Of a stretch of 64,000 nt of DNA, positions 49,093 through 59,038 are shown piece after piece. Position 1 is the stretch's first letter; every line of letters begins with the position of its first letter. The DNA lies in assembly GCA_017463865.1 (NCBI GenBank), contig JAFTOI010000017.1:89392-153391 (forward strand), given 5' to 3'. This stretch comes from Clostridia bacterium. GTDB taxonomy: Bacteria; Bacillota; Clostridia; Oscillospirales; CAG-272. Made by a program: the position numbers and the translations under genes. A model generated the notes under the pieces. The model searched no databases, was not told the origin of the DNA, and saw only the letters and a program-made list of their open reading frames with translations.

Positions 49093-50081
49093 ATAATATC
49101 CCCCTTGACATAAGCACGATATGTGTCGTCGGCGATCAGCTCGGGCTTGGTGATGAGCCGGTCGAAGACTCCCTTACCACCGGCCTCGGCAACGTCGAGC
49201 AGAACCGAGCGGATCTCCTCGCGGCGGAAGTCGGCGCGGAAGTTGGTCAGCACCGAGCCGAACTGCGCGTCGGCCTTGAAGGCGGTCTGCGTGCCGCCCC
49301 GGGCGGCGTACCAGTAGCAATAGCAGCTGTTGTAGATGCTGGTCATGGTCTTGGTGTTGCGGAAGCCGATGCCGAACTGGTCGCTGTAGCAGTTGTCGTA
49401 CCAGTTGTTGCCCGACTCGTCCTGGAAGCCGCAGCTGTTCAGATAATCGGTGTAATCGAGGGTGTAGAGGGGATGCAGATAGCGCAGGAAGTTGCCGGCG
49501 GCGCGCAGCTTCACGCCGATGAAGACGTCGGCGATGCGCAGGTTGGTGAAGGTGTTGTCGTATCCCTCGACCAGCACGCCGACTGAGTCGGGCGCGCGGT
49601 TGCCGACGATGTTGACACTCATGATGTCAGCATCGGAGGAGCCGCTGTTGGCGCCGCGCTTGATGTGGATGCCGACCCGCACATGCTTGATCGACACCTC
49701 GCGGATGACCGTTTCGCGCCCGCCGTCGATCGAGATGCCGTCGGCGATGTTGCTGCCGTCGATGATGCCGCCCACGAAGCCGTAGTTGCTGCCGCAAGTG
49801 CGGATGTCGTTGGCCGGGTAAATACCGCCGAGGTGGACCATCGCGCCCTCGTCGGTGTTCCAGCCCTCGGCTGCCTTGAGGGTGGCGTAATTGGAGAGGC
49901 GCAGATCGACACTGCGGCGCGGGTCGGCCGGCGTGCAGATGGGGTGCGCGAGCAGATAGGTGCCGTCGGGGAAGTAGATGGTGCGGTTGGGGTTGGCCTC
50001 GATCAGGCGCTGGATGTCGGCCGAGACATCGCGGGAGCCGTCGATAGGAAGGTGGTCGGATGCGTTGATGTAGTTGTTCAT
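49089..50081 (-). CDS. Pectate-lyase-like beta-helix protein
   Basis: A 330-residue protein with the pectin-lyase fold. The N-terminal INASDHLPIDGSRDVSADIQ, then RTIYFPDGTYLLAHPI, is the usual start of pectate_lyase_3/GH28-like proteins. Helix turns with GGIIDGSNIADGISID, RVGIHIKRGANSGSSDADIM and SVGVLVEGYDNTFTNLRIAD follow. It lacks a signal peptide. Enzyme activity is unproven; it could process a glycan together with the isomerase gene 13 bases upstream. CAGGAGG precedes ATG 50081. Confidence 0.75.
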   Translation of the reverse strand: MNNYINASDHLPIDGSRDVSADIQRLIEANPNRTIYFPDGTYLLAHPICTPADPRRSVDLRLSNYATLKAAEGWNTDEGAMVHLGGIYPANDIRTCGSNYGFVGGIIDGSNIADGISIDGGRETVIREVSIKHVRVGIHIKRGANSGSSDADIMSVNIVGNRAPDSVGVLVEGYDNTFTNLRIADVFIGVKLRAAGNFLRYLHPLYTLDYTDYLNSCGFQDESGNNWYDNCYSDQFGIGFRNTKTMTSIYNSCYCYWYAARGGTQTAFKADAQFGSVLTNFRADFRREEIRSVLLDVAEAGGKGVFDRLITKPELIADDTYRAYVKGDII

Positions 50082-50094
50082 GACAGCCTCCTGA

Positions 50095-50877
50095 TTATTC
50101 ACCGTCGATCATGGTGCGCAGGCGCTTGACCGACTCGGCCGCGCGCTCGAGAAAGGCCAGCGGTGCCATGTCGCCGTAGAATGCGCTGCATCCGACCTCC
50201 AGCATCAGTGAGCCGGTGTAACCCGAGTCGCGGATAGCGCCGGCGACATAGTTGAAGTCGCACGCGCTGTCGAAGGGCAGGACATGGTTGTCTTCGTTGA
50301 AAACGGCGGTGTTGTCGTGGATGTGGGTGCAGATCAGCCGGTCACCGAAGAGGGGCATGTAGTGGCGGCCGGGGGTGAAGCAGAACTCATGGCCGCAGTC
50401 CCAGCAGAAGCCGACGTTGTCGTCAGGGAAAGCCTCGAACGCCCAGGCGATGTTAGCCAGCTTGCGTTGGTTCTCAAAGGCGATCTTGACGCCCTTCTCG
50501 GCGGCGTATTCGACCAGGCGGGTGAAGCGCGCACGGCCGATGTCGGTGATGGACGGCGGCTTCATACCGGATGACAGGTGCACGACGGCGATGTCAGCGC
50601 CTGCGATGACGCAGTGGTCGACGCAGTGCAGCAGCTCGTCGAGCATGACCGGCCCGCCCTCGTTGTCGAGCCAGATATCGTTGATGTGCCCGAAGGAGGC
50701 GTGCAGGGTCTCACAGGTGATGCCGTATTTGGCGCACAGCTCAGCGACCGCTGCCTGCCGCTCGGGGTTCATCACACCGGTGAAAATGCGGGTGAAGCCC
50801 AGCGCGGCGATCTCGCGCAGGTATTCCTCGTCGGTGAAGCCTTTTGCCGCATGCAGATTGATGCCGATTTCTCTCAT
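50095..50877 (-). CDS. Sugar phosphate isomerase/epimerase (xylose-isomerase-like TIM barrel)
   Basis: A 260-residue AP-endonuclease-2-fold enzyme. Metal ligands are visible: Glu in VKIAFENQRKLANI, Asp and His in VGFCWDCGHEFCFTPG, His in ICTHIHDN and Glu in LMLEVGCSAF. Such proteins isomerise or epimerise keto-sugars or act on inositol derivatives. The start at 50877 gives MREIGINLHAAKGFTDEEYL. First gene of a three-gene operon with a beta-helix protein and a DUF4279 gene. Confidence 0.88.
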   Translation of the reverse strand: MREIGINLHAAKGFTDEEYLREIAALGFTRIFTGVMNPERQAAVAELCAKYGITCETLHASFGHINDIWLDNEGGPVMLDELLHCVDHCVIAGADIAVVHLSSGMKPPSITDIGRARFTRLVEYAAEKGVKIAFENQRKLANIAWAFEAFPDDNVGFCWDCGHEFCFTPGRHYMPLFGDRLICTHIHDNTAVFNEDNHVLPFDSACDFNYVAGAIRDSGYTGSLMLEVGCSAFYGDMAPLAFLERAAESVKRLRTMIDGE

Positions 50878-50920
50878 GTTGGATTCCGCCTTTCTGTCGG
50901 GATTTTCTCCCTGTGGGGTC

Positions 50921-50949
50921 ATTATAGCATAGATGGGGGAGAATTTCAA
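50921..50949 (-). promoter_or_regulatory. Promoter of the isomerase operon
   Basis: On the minus strand TTGAAA (50944-50949), 17-base spacer, TATAAT (50921-50926). Confidence 0.85.
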
Positions 50950-50974
50950 CGGTTTTGGCGAAGGTTGTCAAATC

Positions 50975-51013
50975 AAAAGCCGTGTCATCCGTTTCCCGGA
51001 TGACACGGCTTTT
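50975..51013 (-). terminator. Terminator of the gpr-spoIIP operon
   Basis: AAAAGCCGTGTCATCCG (50975-50991) and CGGATGACACGGCTTTT (50997-51013), perfect 17-bp stem. Confidence 0.9.
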
Positions 51014-51323
51014 ACCTGACAAATGCTTCGAGTGCCCGAACGATCGCATCGGTGATCTCTCCGCTCGCTTCCGCCGTGCCCGGCGGGATGAGCCGCGCCG
51101 ACATGGCGCAGATGGCGCTCCATTTTTCGCCGAGGAACACCATCAGCCCCCGGTCAAAGGTGAGGGTCAGCTCGCCCAGCCGCAGATAGATCCGCGCGCC
51201 GCTGACCGTCAGTGCATCGTCGAGCCACGCCTCGGCGGCCGCCCACAGCGGGGCGGCCTGATCGAGCAGCCACAGACCGGCGCAGGCCGCGCCGAAGCTG
51301 AGGATAATGCGGACGATGCGCAT
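51012..51323 (-). CDS. Small membrane-anchored protein downstream of spoIIP
   Basis: A 103-residue protein with an N-terminal hydrophobic segment (VRIILSFGAACAGLWLLDQA) and an amphipathic rest containing YLRLGELTLTFDRGLMVFLG and SGEITDAIVRALEAFVR. I do not recognise a family. It lies 11 bases after spoIIP in the same operon, so it may take part in sporulation. Confidence 0.65.
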   Translation of the reverse strand: MRIVRIILSFGAACAGLWLLDQAAPLWAAAEAWLDDALTVSGARIYLRLGELTLTFDRGLMVFLGEKWSAICAMSARLIPPGTAEASGEITDAIVRALEAFVR

Positions 51324-51334
51324 GCTTTTCCCTC

Positions 51335-52606
51335 CTATTTTCGCCGGATCATGTCGGCCAGCGTCTGGGCGACCCGCTCGCCGGCGCGGAGCGCTTCCTC
51401 AATGCTGTTGCCGCTGGCTCCGATCTCAAGCAGCAGCGAGAGGGGGCCGAAATGCTCGTTGAAGGCCGCGCCCCGCAGATAGACCGGCCGTGCGATGCGA
51501 GGATGATCGGCGTTGAGTGCCTCGCGCAGCTGGAGCGCGAAGGCGAGGTTGTTCTCCCAGCCGGGGAAGTAGGCGCCCTTGTAGTCGCTGCCGGCCAGGA
51601 TCATGACCTGCGCCACTGCCTCGCCGTTGAGGGCGACTACCGGCCGCACCAACTCACCGTCGCCGCGGATGAGCGCGTCGCGGTGGACGTCGAGGATGTA
51701 CTGGATGGTTGGATACTCTGCTAAGTAGGCCGCGATGGTCTCGGCCGCCCGCACATAGGCATCGCGGTAGGCGTTTTTGTCGTGCAGGATCACGCAGTGC
51801 AGGGTGGGGATGCCGTTGTCGCGCAGTACCTCGGCCATTCGCTCGCCGACGGCGACGACGTTCTGGCTGGGGTCGGTGGAGCGCGCGTAGTCGGCGTCAT
51901 CGGCATAGGAGACAGCTCCATCGGGGGAGTAGGCCTCGGTGCCGTGGGTGTGCAGGATCAGCACCAGCGGATCGCCGGGCGGGTAGATGGCCGCCGAGGT
52001 GTAGCTGTAGGCGGGGAGGATATCTTCCTTGGCCAGCAGAGCCTCAAGGTCGGGCGTGTAAGCCGTCTCGTTGCTGATGTACGCCGCGCCGTATTCGCTC
52101 AGGCTCAGATCGAGCGGGAGGATGGGCAGCTCGCCCTCCGGTACCTGCGATGGGTCGTAGGCGTAAACGTCCAGCGGCTCCGGCTCGGCGACGACCGGAA
52201 GCTGCGGCTCGGTCTCGGGCAGTGTCTCGACGGGCAGGGAAGGGAGCGGCTCGGTCTCGGCCGGCTGAACGGATACCGCCGCGTCGATCGTCACGCGCGG
52301 GAAGAGCACCTGCCCCAACATCAGTTCGATCAGTGAGCCGTCCTCACTGTCCTCGCCTACGCCCAGCACGCGGGTGAAGAGCAGCTGGCGCAGATAGCCG
52401 TCGCCCCCTTCGCGCATCGCGGCCACCCCCTGCGCGCCGAGCAGGCCCAGCGTCAGCAGGGCCGCGCTGACCGTCACCGCGCACCAAAGGGTGTAGGCCC
52501 GCCGCAGCCGCCCGGCGGCACGCGGCGAAAGCTGCGGCTCAGGCAGCGGCAGCTCCTCCGGGGCCGGCAGCTTGGGAATCGAATCGTAAATATTTTGTCC
52601 GTCCAT
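51335..52606 (-). CDS. spoIIP: Stage II sporulation protein P
   Basis: A 423-residue membrane-anchored amidase/endopeptidase that, with SpoIID and SpoIIM, thins septal peptidoglycan during forespore engulfment. A transmembrane segment is at ~37-60 (WCAVTVSAALLTLGLLGAQG). An acidic/Pro-rich linker follows. The SpoIIP domain runs from ~205 to 420: LVLILHTHGTEAYSPDG, NVVAVGERMAEVLRDNGIPT, IQYILDVHRDA and LLLEIGASGNSIEEAL, with zinc-ligand His and Glu residues. It follows gpr by 76 bases, the same order as in Bacillus. Confidence 0.95.
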   Translation of the reverse strand: MDGQNIYDSIPKLPAPEELPLPEPQLSPRAAGRLRRAYTLWCAVTVSAALLTLGLLGAQGVAAMREGGDGYLRQLLFTRVLGVGEDSEDGSLIELMLGQVLFPRVTIDAAVSVQPAETEPLPSLPVETLPETEPQLPVVAEPEPLDVYAYDPSQVPEGELPILPLDLSLSEYGAAYISNETAYTPDLEALLAKEDILPAYSYTSAAIYPPGDPLVLILHTHGTEAYSPDGAVSYADDADYARSTDPSQNVVAVGERMAEVLRDNGIPTLHCVILHDKNAYRDAYVRAAETIAAYLAEYPTIQYILDVHRDALIRGDGELVRPVVALNGEAVAQVMILAGSDYKGAYFPGWENNLAFALQLREALNADHPRIARPVYLRGAAFNEHFGPLSLLLEIGASGNSIEEALRAGERVAQTLADMIRRK

Positions 52607-52682
52607 GGCGTTCGTCCATCCTTTCCGTGTTATCTTGTCCGAGATAACTTATGCGGATGGATGGTAATTTATGACAGGAGCC

Positions 52683-53573
52683 TTAAACGGCAAAGGCCTG
52701 CTCGATGGATTCGGCCAGCAGGGTCGAGAGGTGTGCGGTGATGACGTCGCTCTCCTTTGGCGAGACGAAGAAGCCCCGTCCGTTCTCAAGCACCGCGCGC
52801 AGCTCGTCGCTGATGGCGCCGATGCCGGCACGGCCCAGCGCGTCGTAGACCAGCGTCGAGGAATCCACCACGGTCGGCACGCCAAGGCCGAGCACCGGCA
52901 CGCCCACCGTCTCACGGCAGATCGGCCGGCGGTGATTGCCCACTCCCGAGCCCGGCTCGATCCCGCGGTCGCAGAGCTGCACCGTCGAGGCCAACCGCTC
53001 GCAGGCGCGGGCGGCCAGCGCGTCAACGGCGATGACCAGATCGGGCGCAGCGTTTTCGGCGGCGCCCCGGATCAGCTCGACCGTCTCGATGCCGGTCTGC
53101 CCCAGCACGCCGGGAGAGAGGGCTGAGAGGGCACAGCGCCCGATGGCGGCGAAGACCTCAGGCTCACGGTCGCGCAGATGGCGGGTCACCGCCAGCTTCT
53201 GTGCAGTCTGCGGGCCGATGGCGTCGGCAGTGATGTCGCGGTTGCCCAGCCCCGCCACCAGCACGCCGAAGCTGCTGTCCGGCCGCCGCCCGGTCATCCC
53301 GACCGCGAGACTGCGCAGATGCTCGGCCAGGCAGTCGCGGAAATGATCATAGTCCTCGCCTGACACCTGCCACAACTTCGGCCGGCTCAGGGTCACATAG
53401 CGGCCGATCGGCTTGCCGATGAGCCGGGCCGCTTCCTCGTCGGCGATGATCAGATCGGAGACGGCAATGCCGTTTTCGTTAGTCTCGCGGGAGCGTACAC
53501 CGGGCATGGCCGGCAGGTCGGCCGGGCGGGTCTCGCAGGCGAGGTCGGTGCGGGAATATGCAGAATTGGTCAT
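52683..53573 (-). CDS. gpr: Germination protease (GPR, SASP-specific)
   Basis: A 296-residue aspartic-like protease of the A25 family that degrades small acid-soluble DNA-binding proteins on spore germination. Family motifs are TDLACETR near the N-terminus (with the autoprocessing region MPGVRSRETNENGIAVSDLI), VLVAGLGNRDITADAIGPQT, PDLVIAVDALAARACERLAS and QLCDRGIEPGSGVGNHR. The start at 53573 follows CAGGAGG. It is slightly shorter than Bacillus GPR. It is preceded by a forespore-type promoter (53623-53651) and followed by spoIIP. Confidence 0.95.
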   Translation of the reverse strand: MTNSAYSRTDLACETRPADLPAMPGVRSRETNENGIAVSDLIIADEEAARLIGKPIGRYVTLSRPKLWQVSGEDYDHFRDCLAEHLRSLAVGMTGRRPDSSFGVLVAGLGNRDITADAIGPQTAQKLAVTRHLRDREPEVFAAIGRCALSALSPGVLGQTGIETVELIRGAAENAAPDLVIAVDALAARACERLASTVQLCDRGIEPGSGVGNHRRPICRETVGVPVLGLGVPTVVDSSTLVYDALGRAGIGAISDELRAVLENGRGFFVSPKESDVITAHLSTLLAESIEQAFAV

Positions 53574-53622
53574 GTGCTCCTCCTGTGGGATGATTTTGTT
53601 GCTCTGGAAGATATGTACCCGG

Positions 53623-53651
53623 TATTCTCTCCGTTTGGAGGAAAAGTATGC
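53623..53651 (-). promoter_or_regulatory. SigF/SigG-type forespore promoter of gpr
   Basis: On the minus strand GCATA (53647-53651), 14-base spacer, GGAGAGAATA (53623-53632). This matches the forespore SigF consensus (GYATA, about 15 bases, GGnnAnAnTR) at every defined base except the slightly short spacer. Bacillus gpr is transcribed by SigF and SigG. Confidence 0.65.
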
Positions 53652-53700
53652 GCCAATTTCGCGCGCGGTGGAAATTTTCTGAGAAAAAGGCAAAAAGGTA

Positions 53701-53729
53701 TTGAAATATTTGGAGAAATGCGGTATAAT
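53701..53729 (+). promoter_or_regulatory. Upstream promoter in the gpr/substrate-binding-protein gap
   Basis: TTGAAA (53701-53706), 17-base spacer, TATAAT (53724-53729). The gap 53574-53934 also contains the gpr promoter, a second plus promoter (53839-53867) and a possible 38-codon frame (53757-53873) but no recognised gene. Confidence 0.7.
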
Positions 53730-53838
53730 AAGAAAAATAAACTGCGGGGTATCGGTATGCCTATATGGCAGTATGCACAAAAAAAGCGCCAGCAAATTGT
53801 GCGAATGTCTGAATATTTTGCGGGTTGTGCGGAAATCA

Positions 53839-53867
53839 TTGATTTGCGCGCCGATTCATGCTATAAT
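53839..53867 (+). promoter_or_regulatory. Promoter of the peptide-binding lipoprotein gene
   Basis: TTGATT (53839-53844), 17-base spacer, TATAAT (53862-53867). Confidence 0.82.
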
Positions 53868-53934
53868 ATTTAGGTAATATTCGCTCTGTGTTTATTTCTG
53901 ATTTTTCATTTGCATGAGGAGGAAACACCAAATT

Positions 53935-55683
53935 ATGATGAAACGATTGATGGCTCTGACGCTCTGCCTGCTCACCGTGCTGACCGCCGTTGGCTGTGCT
54001 AGCCGCGACAAGCTCCAAGGTGAAGAGGACAAGGGTGCATTTATCAACATGTACCTTGGTACCGAGATCTACGACTTCGACCCCCAGATCCCCCAGAACA
54101 ATGACTCCGCTGTTAAGGTTATCAGCATGATGTACGAGCCGCTTTTCCGCGTCACCGAGAAGGGAAAGCTGGAAAAGGCACTTGTTGACAAGGTAGAAAT
54201 TAAAGAAAATGATGTCAAGGGCGAGTATCAGATGCTGCTGACCCTGGACGACACCTGCTGGAGTGACGGTACTTACGTCTCCGCAAACGACGTTGTCTAT
54301 TCCTGGAAGCGTATCCTTGAGCCCGATTTCTCGAGCACGGCCTGCGCGCTTCTGTTTGACGTTAAGAATGCCCGCGCCATCAAGGAAGGCGATGCTTCCA
54401 TCGACGACCTTGGTATCGCTGCCGTTGATGAGCTCGTCGTCGAGATCACCTTCGAGGGCAAGATCGACTACGACCAGTTCATGCTCAACCTCGCAAGCTA
54501 CGCGCTTGTTCCGCTTCGTGAGGACATCGTCAGCCGTTCAACCGACTGGTCCAAGAAGCCCGCTACCACTGTCTGCAGCGGTCCCTTCATGCTCCGCCGC
54601 GTCACCTACGGCGAGGGCCTGATCCTCGAGCGTAACTCCTACTACTTCCGCGACACCGATAAGGAAGACGGCGACGTGCTGAACAAGTCGGTCAACCCCT
54701 ACCGTATCGTCATCGACTTCACCAAGTCCTCTGCCGATCAGATGAACGACTACAACAGCGCTATGCTGTTCTACAACAACGAGATCCCGCTTGACCAGCG
54801 TGCAACCTATGCGGACACCGCCATGGTCACCGATATTGCTTCGACGCATTCCTATTTCTTCAACACCACGAACCCGCTCTTCGAGAAGGCTGAGGTCCGT
54901 CGTGCGCTTTCGATGGCCCTCGACCGCACCGCAATGGCGCAGAAGGTTGTATTCGCAAAGCCCGCTACCGGTGTTGTGCCCTACGCTGTTTTTAACGCCA
55001 CCTCTGCTGGCAGCCTCTTCCGTGAGGTTGGCGGCGATCTGATCGCGACCACGGCTGATATCGCTGGCGCGAAGAGCCTGCTTTCCAGCGCCGGTGTGAC
55101 CGGCGGTGAGTTCACCCTCACCCACCGTGCCGACGAGGCTGACCGCGCTCTGGCCGAGATGGCCAAGGCCGCTTGGGAGCAGCTCGGCTTCACCGTCACC
55201 CTGCGTGAGCTCGGTTCCGAGAAGGCTGCTTCCGAGGTCGAAGGTATCGTTGACGACGCTTTCAACAAGGCATATATTGCAGGCGACTTCGATGTGATCG
55301 CAGTCGATGCTTCAACCCTTACGGCTGACGCTTACTCCATTCTTGCTCCCTTTGCTAAGCTCTTCTCCGGTCAGGGCATGGATATGACCACCGGTGAGTA
55401 TCTTGCCGCTCCGCACATCACCGGCTACGACAGCGAGGCCTACAACGCAAAGATGGAAGAAGTCTATGCCGAGAAGGACATCGAGGCCCGTGCGGCTCTG
55501 CTGCACGAGGCTGAGCAGATTCTCGTCGAGGATATGCCGATCATTCCCGTTCTCTTCAACCAGGATGCAGCGCTCGTCCATGGCGATCTCTCCGGTGTCA
55601 AGAGTTTCTGGGGCGGTATCCGCGACTTCAGAATGGCTAAGCTTGCCGACTACGGCCGCTTCACCACTGCTGTGACTGAGTAA
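53935..55683 (+). CDS. Oligopeptide ABC-transporter substrate-binding lipoprotein (family 5)
   Basis: A 582-residue secreted lipoprotein. Signal peptide with lipobox VGCA (Cys ~18). The SBP_bac_5 landmarks are YEPLFRVTEKGKLEKALVDK, DDTCWSDGTYVSANDVVYSW near 105-125, VRRALSMALDRTAMAQKVVF near 320, and the C-terminal LLHEAEQILVEDMPIIPVLF. It should deliver oligopeptides to an OppBCDF-type importer, but no permease or ATPase gene is adjacent, so it is an orphan binding protein. Codon use is strongly biased, as in highly expressed genes. AGGAGG lies 12 bases before ATG 53935. Confidence 0.92.
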   Translation: MMKRLMALTLCLLTVLTAVGCASRDKLQGEEDKGAFINMYLGTEIYDFDPQIPQNNDSAVKVISMMYEPLFRVTEKGKLEKALVDKVEIKENDVKGEYQMLLTLDDTCWSDGTYVSANDVVYSWKRILEPDFSSTACALLFDVKNARAIKEGDASIDDLGIAAVDELVVEITFEGKIDYDQFMLNLASYALVPLREDIVSRSTDWSKKPATTVCSGPFMLRRVTYGEGLILERNSYYFRDTDKEDGDVLNKSVNPYRIVIDFTKSSADQMNDYNSAMLFYNNEIPLDQRATYADTAMVTDIASTHSYFFNTTNPLFEKAEVRRALSMALDRTAMAQKVVFAKPATGVVPYAVFNATSAGSLFREVGGDLIATTADIAGAKSLLSSAGVTGGEFTLTHRADEADRALAEMAKAAWEQLGFTVTLRELGSEKAASEVEGIVDDAFNKAYIAGDFDVIAVDASTLTADAYSILAPFAKLFSGQGMDMTTGEYLAAPHITGYDSEAYNAKMEEVYAEKDIEARAALLHEAEQILVEDMPIIPVLFNQDAALVHGDLSGVKSFWGGIRDFRMAKLADYGRFTTAVTE

Positions 55684-55696
55684 TTGAATCAAACTT

Positions 55697-55728
55697 AAAA
55701 GGCATCGGGATTTTCCCGATGCCTTTTT
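55697..55728 (+). terminator. Terminator of the peptide-binding protein gene
   Basis: AAAAGGCATCGGGA (55697-55710) and TCCCGATGCCTTTT (55714-55727), then T. Confidence 0.93.
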
Positions 55729-55735
55729 GCAATAC

Positions 55736-55768
55736 AAAAAAAGTCCCGAATCAATGATTCGGGACTTT
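55736..55768 (-). terminator. Terminator of the gltX-glnS-metY operon
   Basis: AAAGTCCCGAATCA (55740-55753) and TGATTCGGGACTTT (55755-55768). On the minus strand it is followed by a seven-base T-run. It sits back to back with the plus-strand terminator. Confidence 0.92.
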
Positions 55769-55774
55769 GGTATG

Positions 55775-56065
55775 TTAGAGAAGGATGGACAGCACAGCAA
55801 CCAGTGCGATCTGCGCCGCGATGATCAGCGGAATGCCGATCATGAACGATTTGTGCTGCGTTTTGTGGCGGATCAGCTGCATCGTTGCGTACATGGCAAC
55901 GGCCCCGCCAAGGCCAGCAATCGCGAAGAGCGTTTTCTCCGGTGTGCGCCGGTTCGGCAGATGTTTAGCCGCAATTTTGTCGTAGATCGTGACAATGACC
56001 GCCACCAGTGAGATCAGTCCAAGCCACAGGTAGGGCAGCAGGTCGAGCACCTGCTCGGGCGTCAT
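55775..56065 (-). CDS. DUF1294 family membrane protein
   Basis: A 96-residue protein with three hydrophobic segments and the DUF1294 signature: IYDKIAAKHLPNRRTPEKTL, then FAIAGLGGAVAMYATMQLIR, then HKTQHKSFMIGIPLII. Its function is unknown. The start overlaps the metY stop by 4 bases (ATGA). Last gene of the operon. Confidence 0.88.
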   Translation of the reverse strand: MTPEQVLDLLPYLWLGLISLVAVIVTIYDKIAAKHLPNRRTPEKTLFAIAGLGGAVAMYATMQLIRHKTQHKSFMIGIPLIIAAQIALVAVLSILL

Positions 56066-57339
56066 GCCTGGCTGAGTGCCTGGTCGAGGTCGGCGATGAT
56101 GTCGTCGGCATCCTCGATGCCGACCGAAAGACGGATCAGGTCAGCCGAGATACCGCAGGCGACCAGCTGCTCGTCGTTCATCTGGCGGTGGGTCGTGCTG
56201 GCCGGATGGAGCACGCAGGTGCGGGCGTCGGCTACATGCGTGACGATGGCGGCGAGCTTGAGCGAATCCATGAAGCGGGTCGCCGCTTCGCGGCCGCCCT
56301 TGACGCCAAAGGAGATAACGCCGCAGGTGCCGTTCGGCATGTACTTCTTGGCGACCTCATGGTCGGGGCTGTCGGGCAGGGCAGGGTAGCTGACCCAGGT
56401 GACGCGCGGGTCCTTTGCCAGCCATGCCGAGATCTTTTCTGCGTTGGCGCAGTGCTGTTTCATGCGAAGCGCCAGGGTCTCCAGGCCAAGGTTGAGCAGG
56501 AAGGCGTTCTGCGGCGACTGGATCGAGCCGAGGTCGCGCATGATCTGCGCGGTTGCTTTGGTGATGAAGGCCCCTTTGCCAAAGTCCTTGGCATAGTTGA
56601 CGCCGTGGTAGGACTCGTCGGGCGTGGTCAGGCCGGGGAACTTGTCGGCGTGCGCCATCCAATCGAAGTTGCCGCTGTCGACGATTGCGCCGCCGACGGC
56701 GGAAGCGTGGCCGTCCATGTACTTGGTGGTCGAGTGGGTGACGATGTCAGCGCCGAATTCAAAGGGGCGGCAGTTGACCGGCGTGGGGAAGGTGTTGTCG
56801 ACCACCAGCGGTACGCCATGCTTGTGTGCGGCCCGAGCGAACTTCTCGATATCGAGCACGACCAGCGACGGGTTGGAGATCGTCTCTGCAAAGACAGCGC
56901 GGGTGTTGGGCTGGAAGGCTGCCTCAAGCTCTTCTGCGCTGGCACGCGGATTGACGAAGGTTGCCTCGATGCCCATCTTCTTCATCGTGACGCCGATTAG
57001 GTTGAAGGTGCCGCCGTAGATGGCCGACGATGCGACGATGTGGTCGCCGGCCGAGCAGAGGTTGAAGAGTGCGTAGAAGTTAGCGGCCTGGCCGGAAGAG
57101 GTCAGCATGGCCGCCACACCGCCCTCGAGGGCGGCGATCTTAGCCGCGACCGCGTCGTTTGTCGGGTTCTGCAGGCGGGTGTAGAAGTAGCCGGAGGCTT
57201 TCAGGTCGAAGAGGTCGCCCATCTCCTCGCTGGAATCGTACTTGTAGGTCGTACTCTGTACGATGGGCAGAATGCGGGGCTCGCCGTTCTTGGGTGTGTA
57301 GCCAGCCTGCACGCATTTTGTTGCGATCTTGTAGTCCAT
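56062..57339 (-). CDS. metY: O-acetylhomoserine sulfhydrylase (PLP-dependent)
   Basis: A 425-residue Cys/Met-metabolism PLP enzyme making homocysteine from O-acetylhomoserine and sulfide. Motifs: SGYFYTRLQNPTNDAVAAKI, LTSSGQAANFYALFNLCSAG, the cofactor Lys in HSTTKYMDGHASAVGGAIVD (near 205), and SVGIEDADDIIADLDQAL at the C-terminus. Length and motifs fit MetY rather than cystathionine synthases of ~380 residues, but a close aminocarboxypropyltransferase cannot be excluded. It lies 29 bases after glnS. Confidence 0.9.
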   Translation of the reverse strand: MDYKIATKCVQAGYTPKNGEPRILPIVQSTTYKYDSSEEMGDLFDLKASGYFYTRLQNPTNDAVAAKIAALEGGVAAMLTSSGQAANFYALFNLCSAGDHIVASSAIYGGTFNLIGVTMKKMGIEATFVNPRASAEELEAAFQPNTRAVFAETISNPSLVVLDIEKFARAAHKHGVPLVVDNTFPTPVNCRPFEFGADIVTHSTTKYMDGHASAVGGAIVDSGNFDWMAHADKFPGLTTPDESYHGVNYAKDFGKGAFITKATAQIMRDLGSIQSPQNAFLLNLGLETLALRMKQHCANAEKISAWLAKDPRVTWVSYPALPDSPDHEVAKKYMPNGTCGVISFGVKGGREAATRFMDSLKLAAIVTHVADARTCVLHPASTTHRQMNDEQLVACGISADLIRLSVGIEDADDIIADLDQALSQA

Positions 57340-57368
57340 AGGTGTTGCCTTCTTTCGATAGTTTTCGA

Positions 57369-59021
<1,653 letters not shown>

Positions 59022-59038
59022 GTTGAACATCCTTTCTA

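Noticed and set aside
48685-50102. Toxin/immunity pair formed by the beta-helix and DUF4279 genes
   Set aside because: The beta-helix protein has no toxin domain, secretion signal or repeats of polymorphic toxins, so a pair is not supported.
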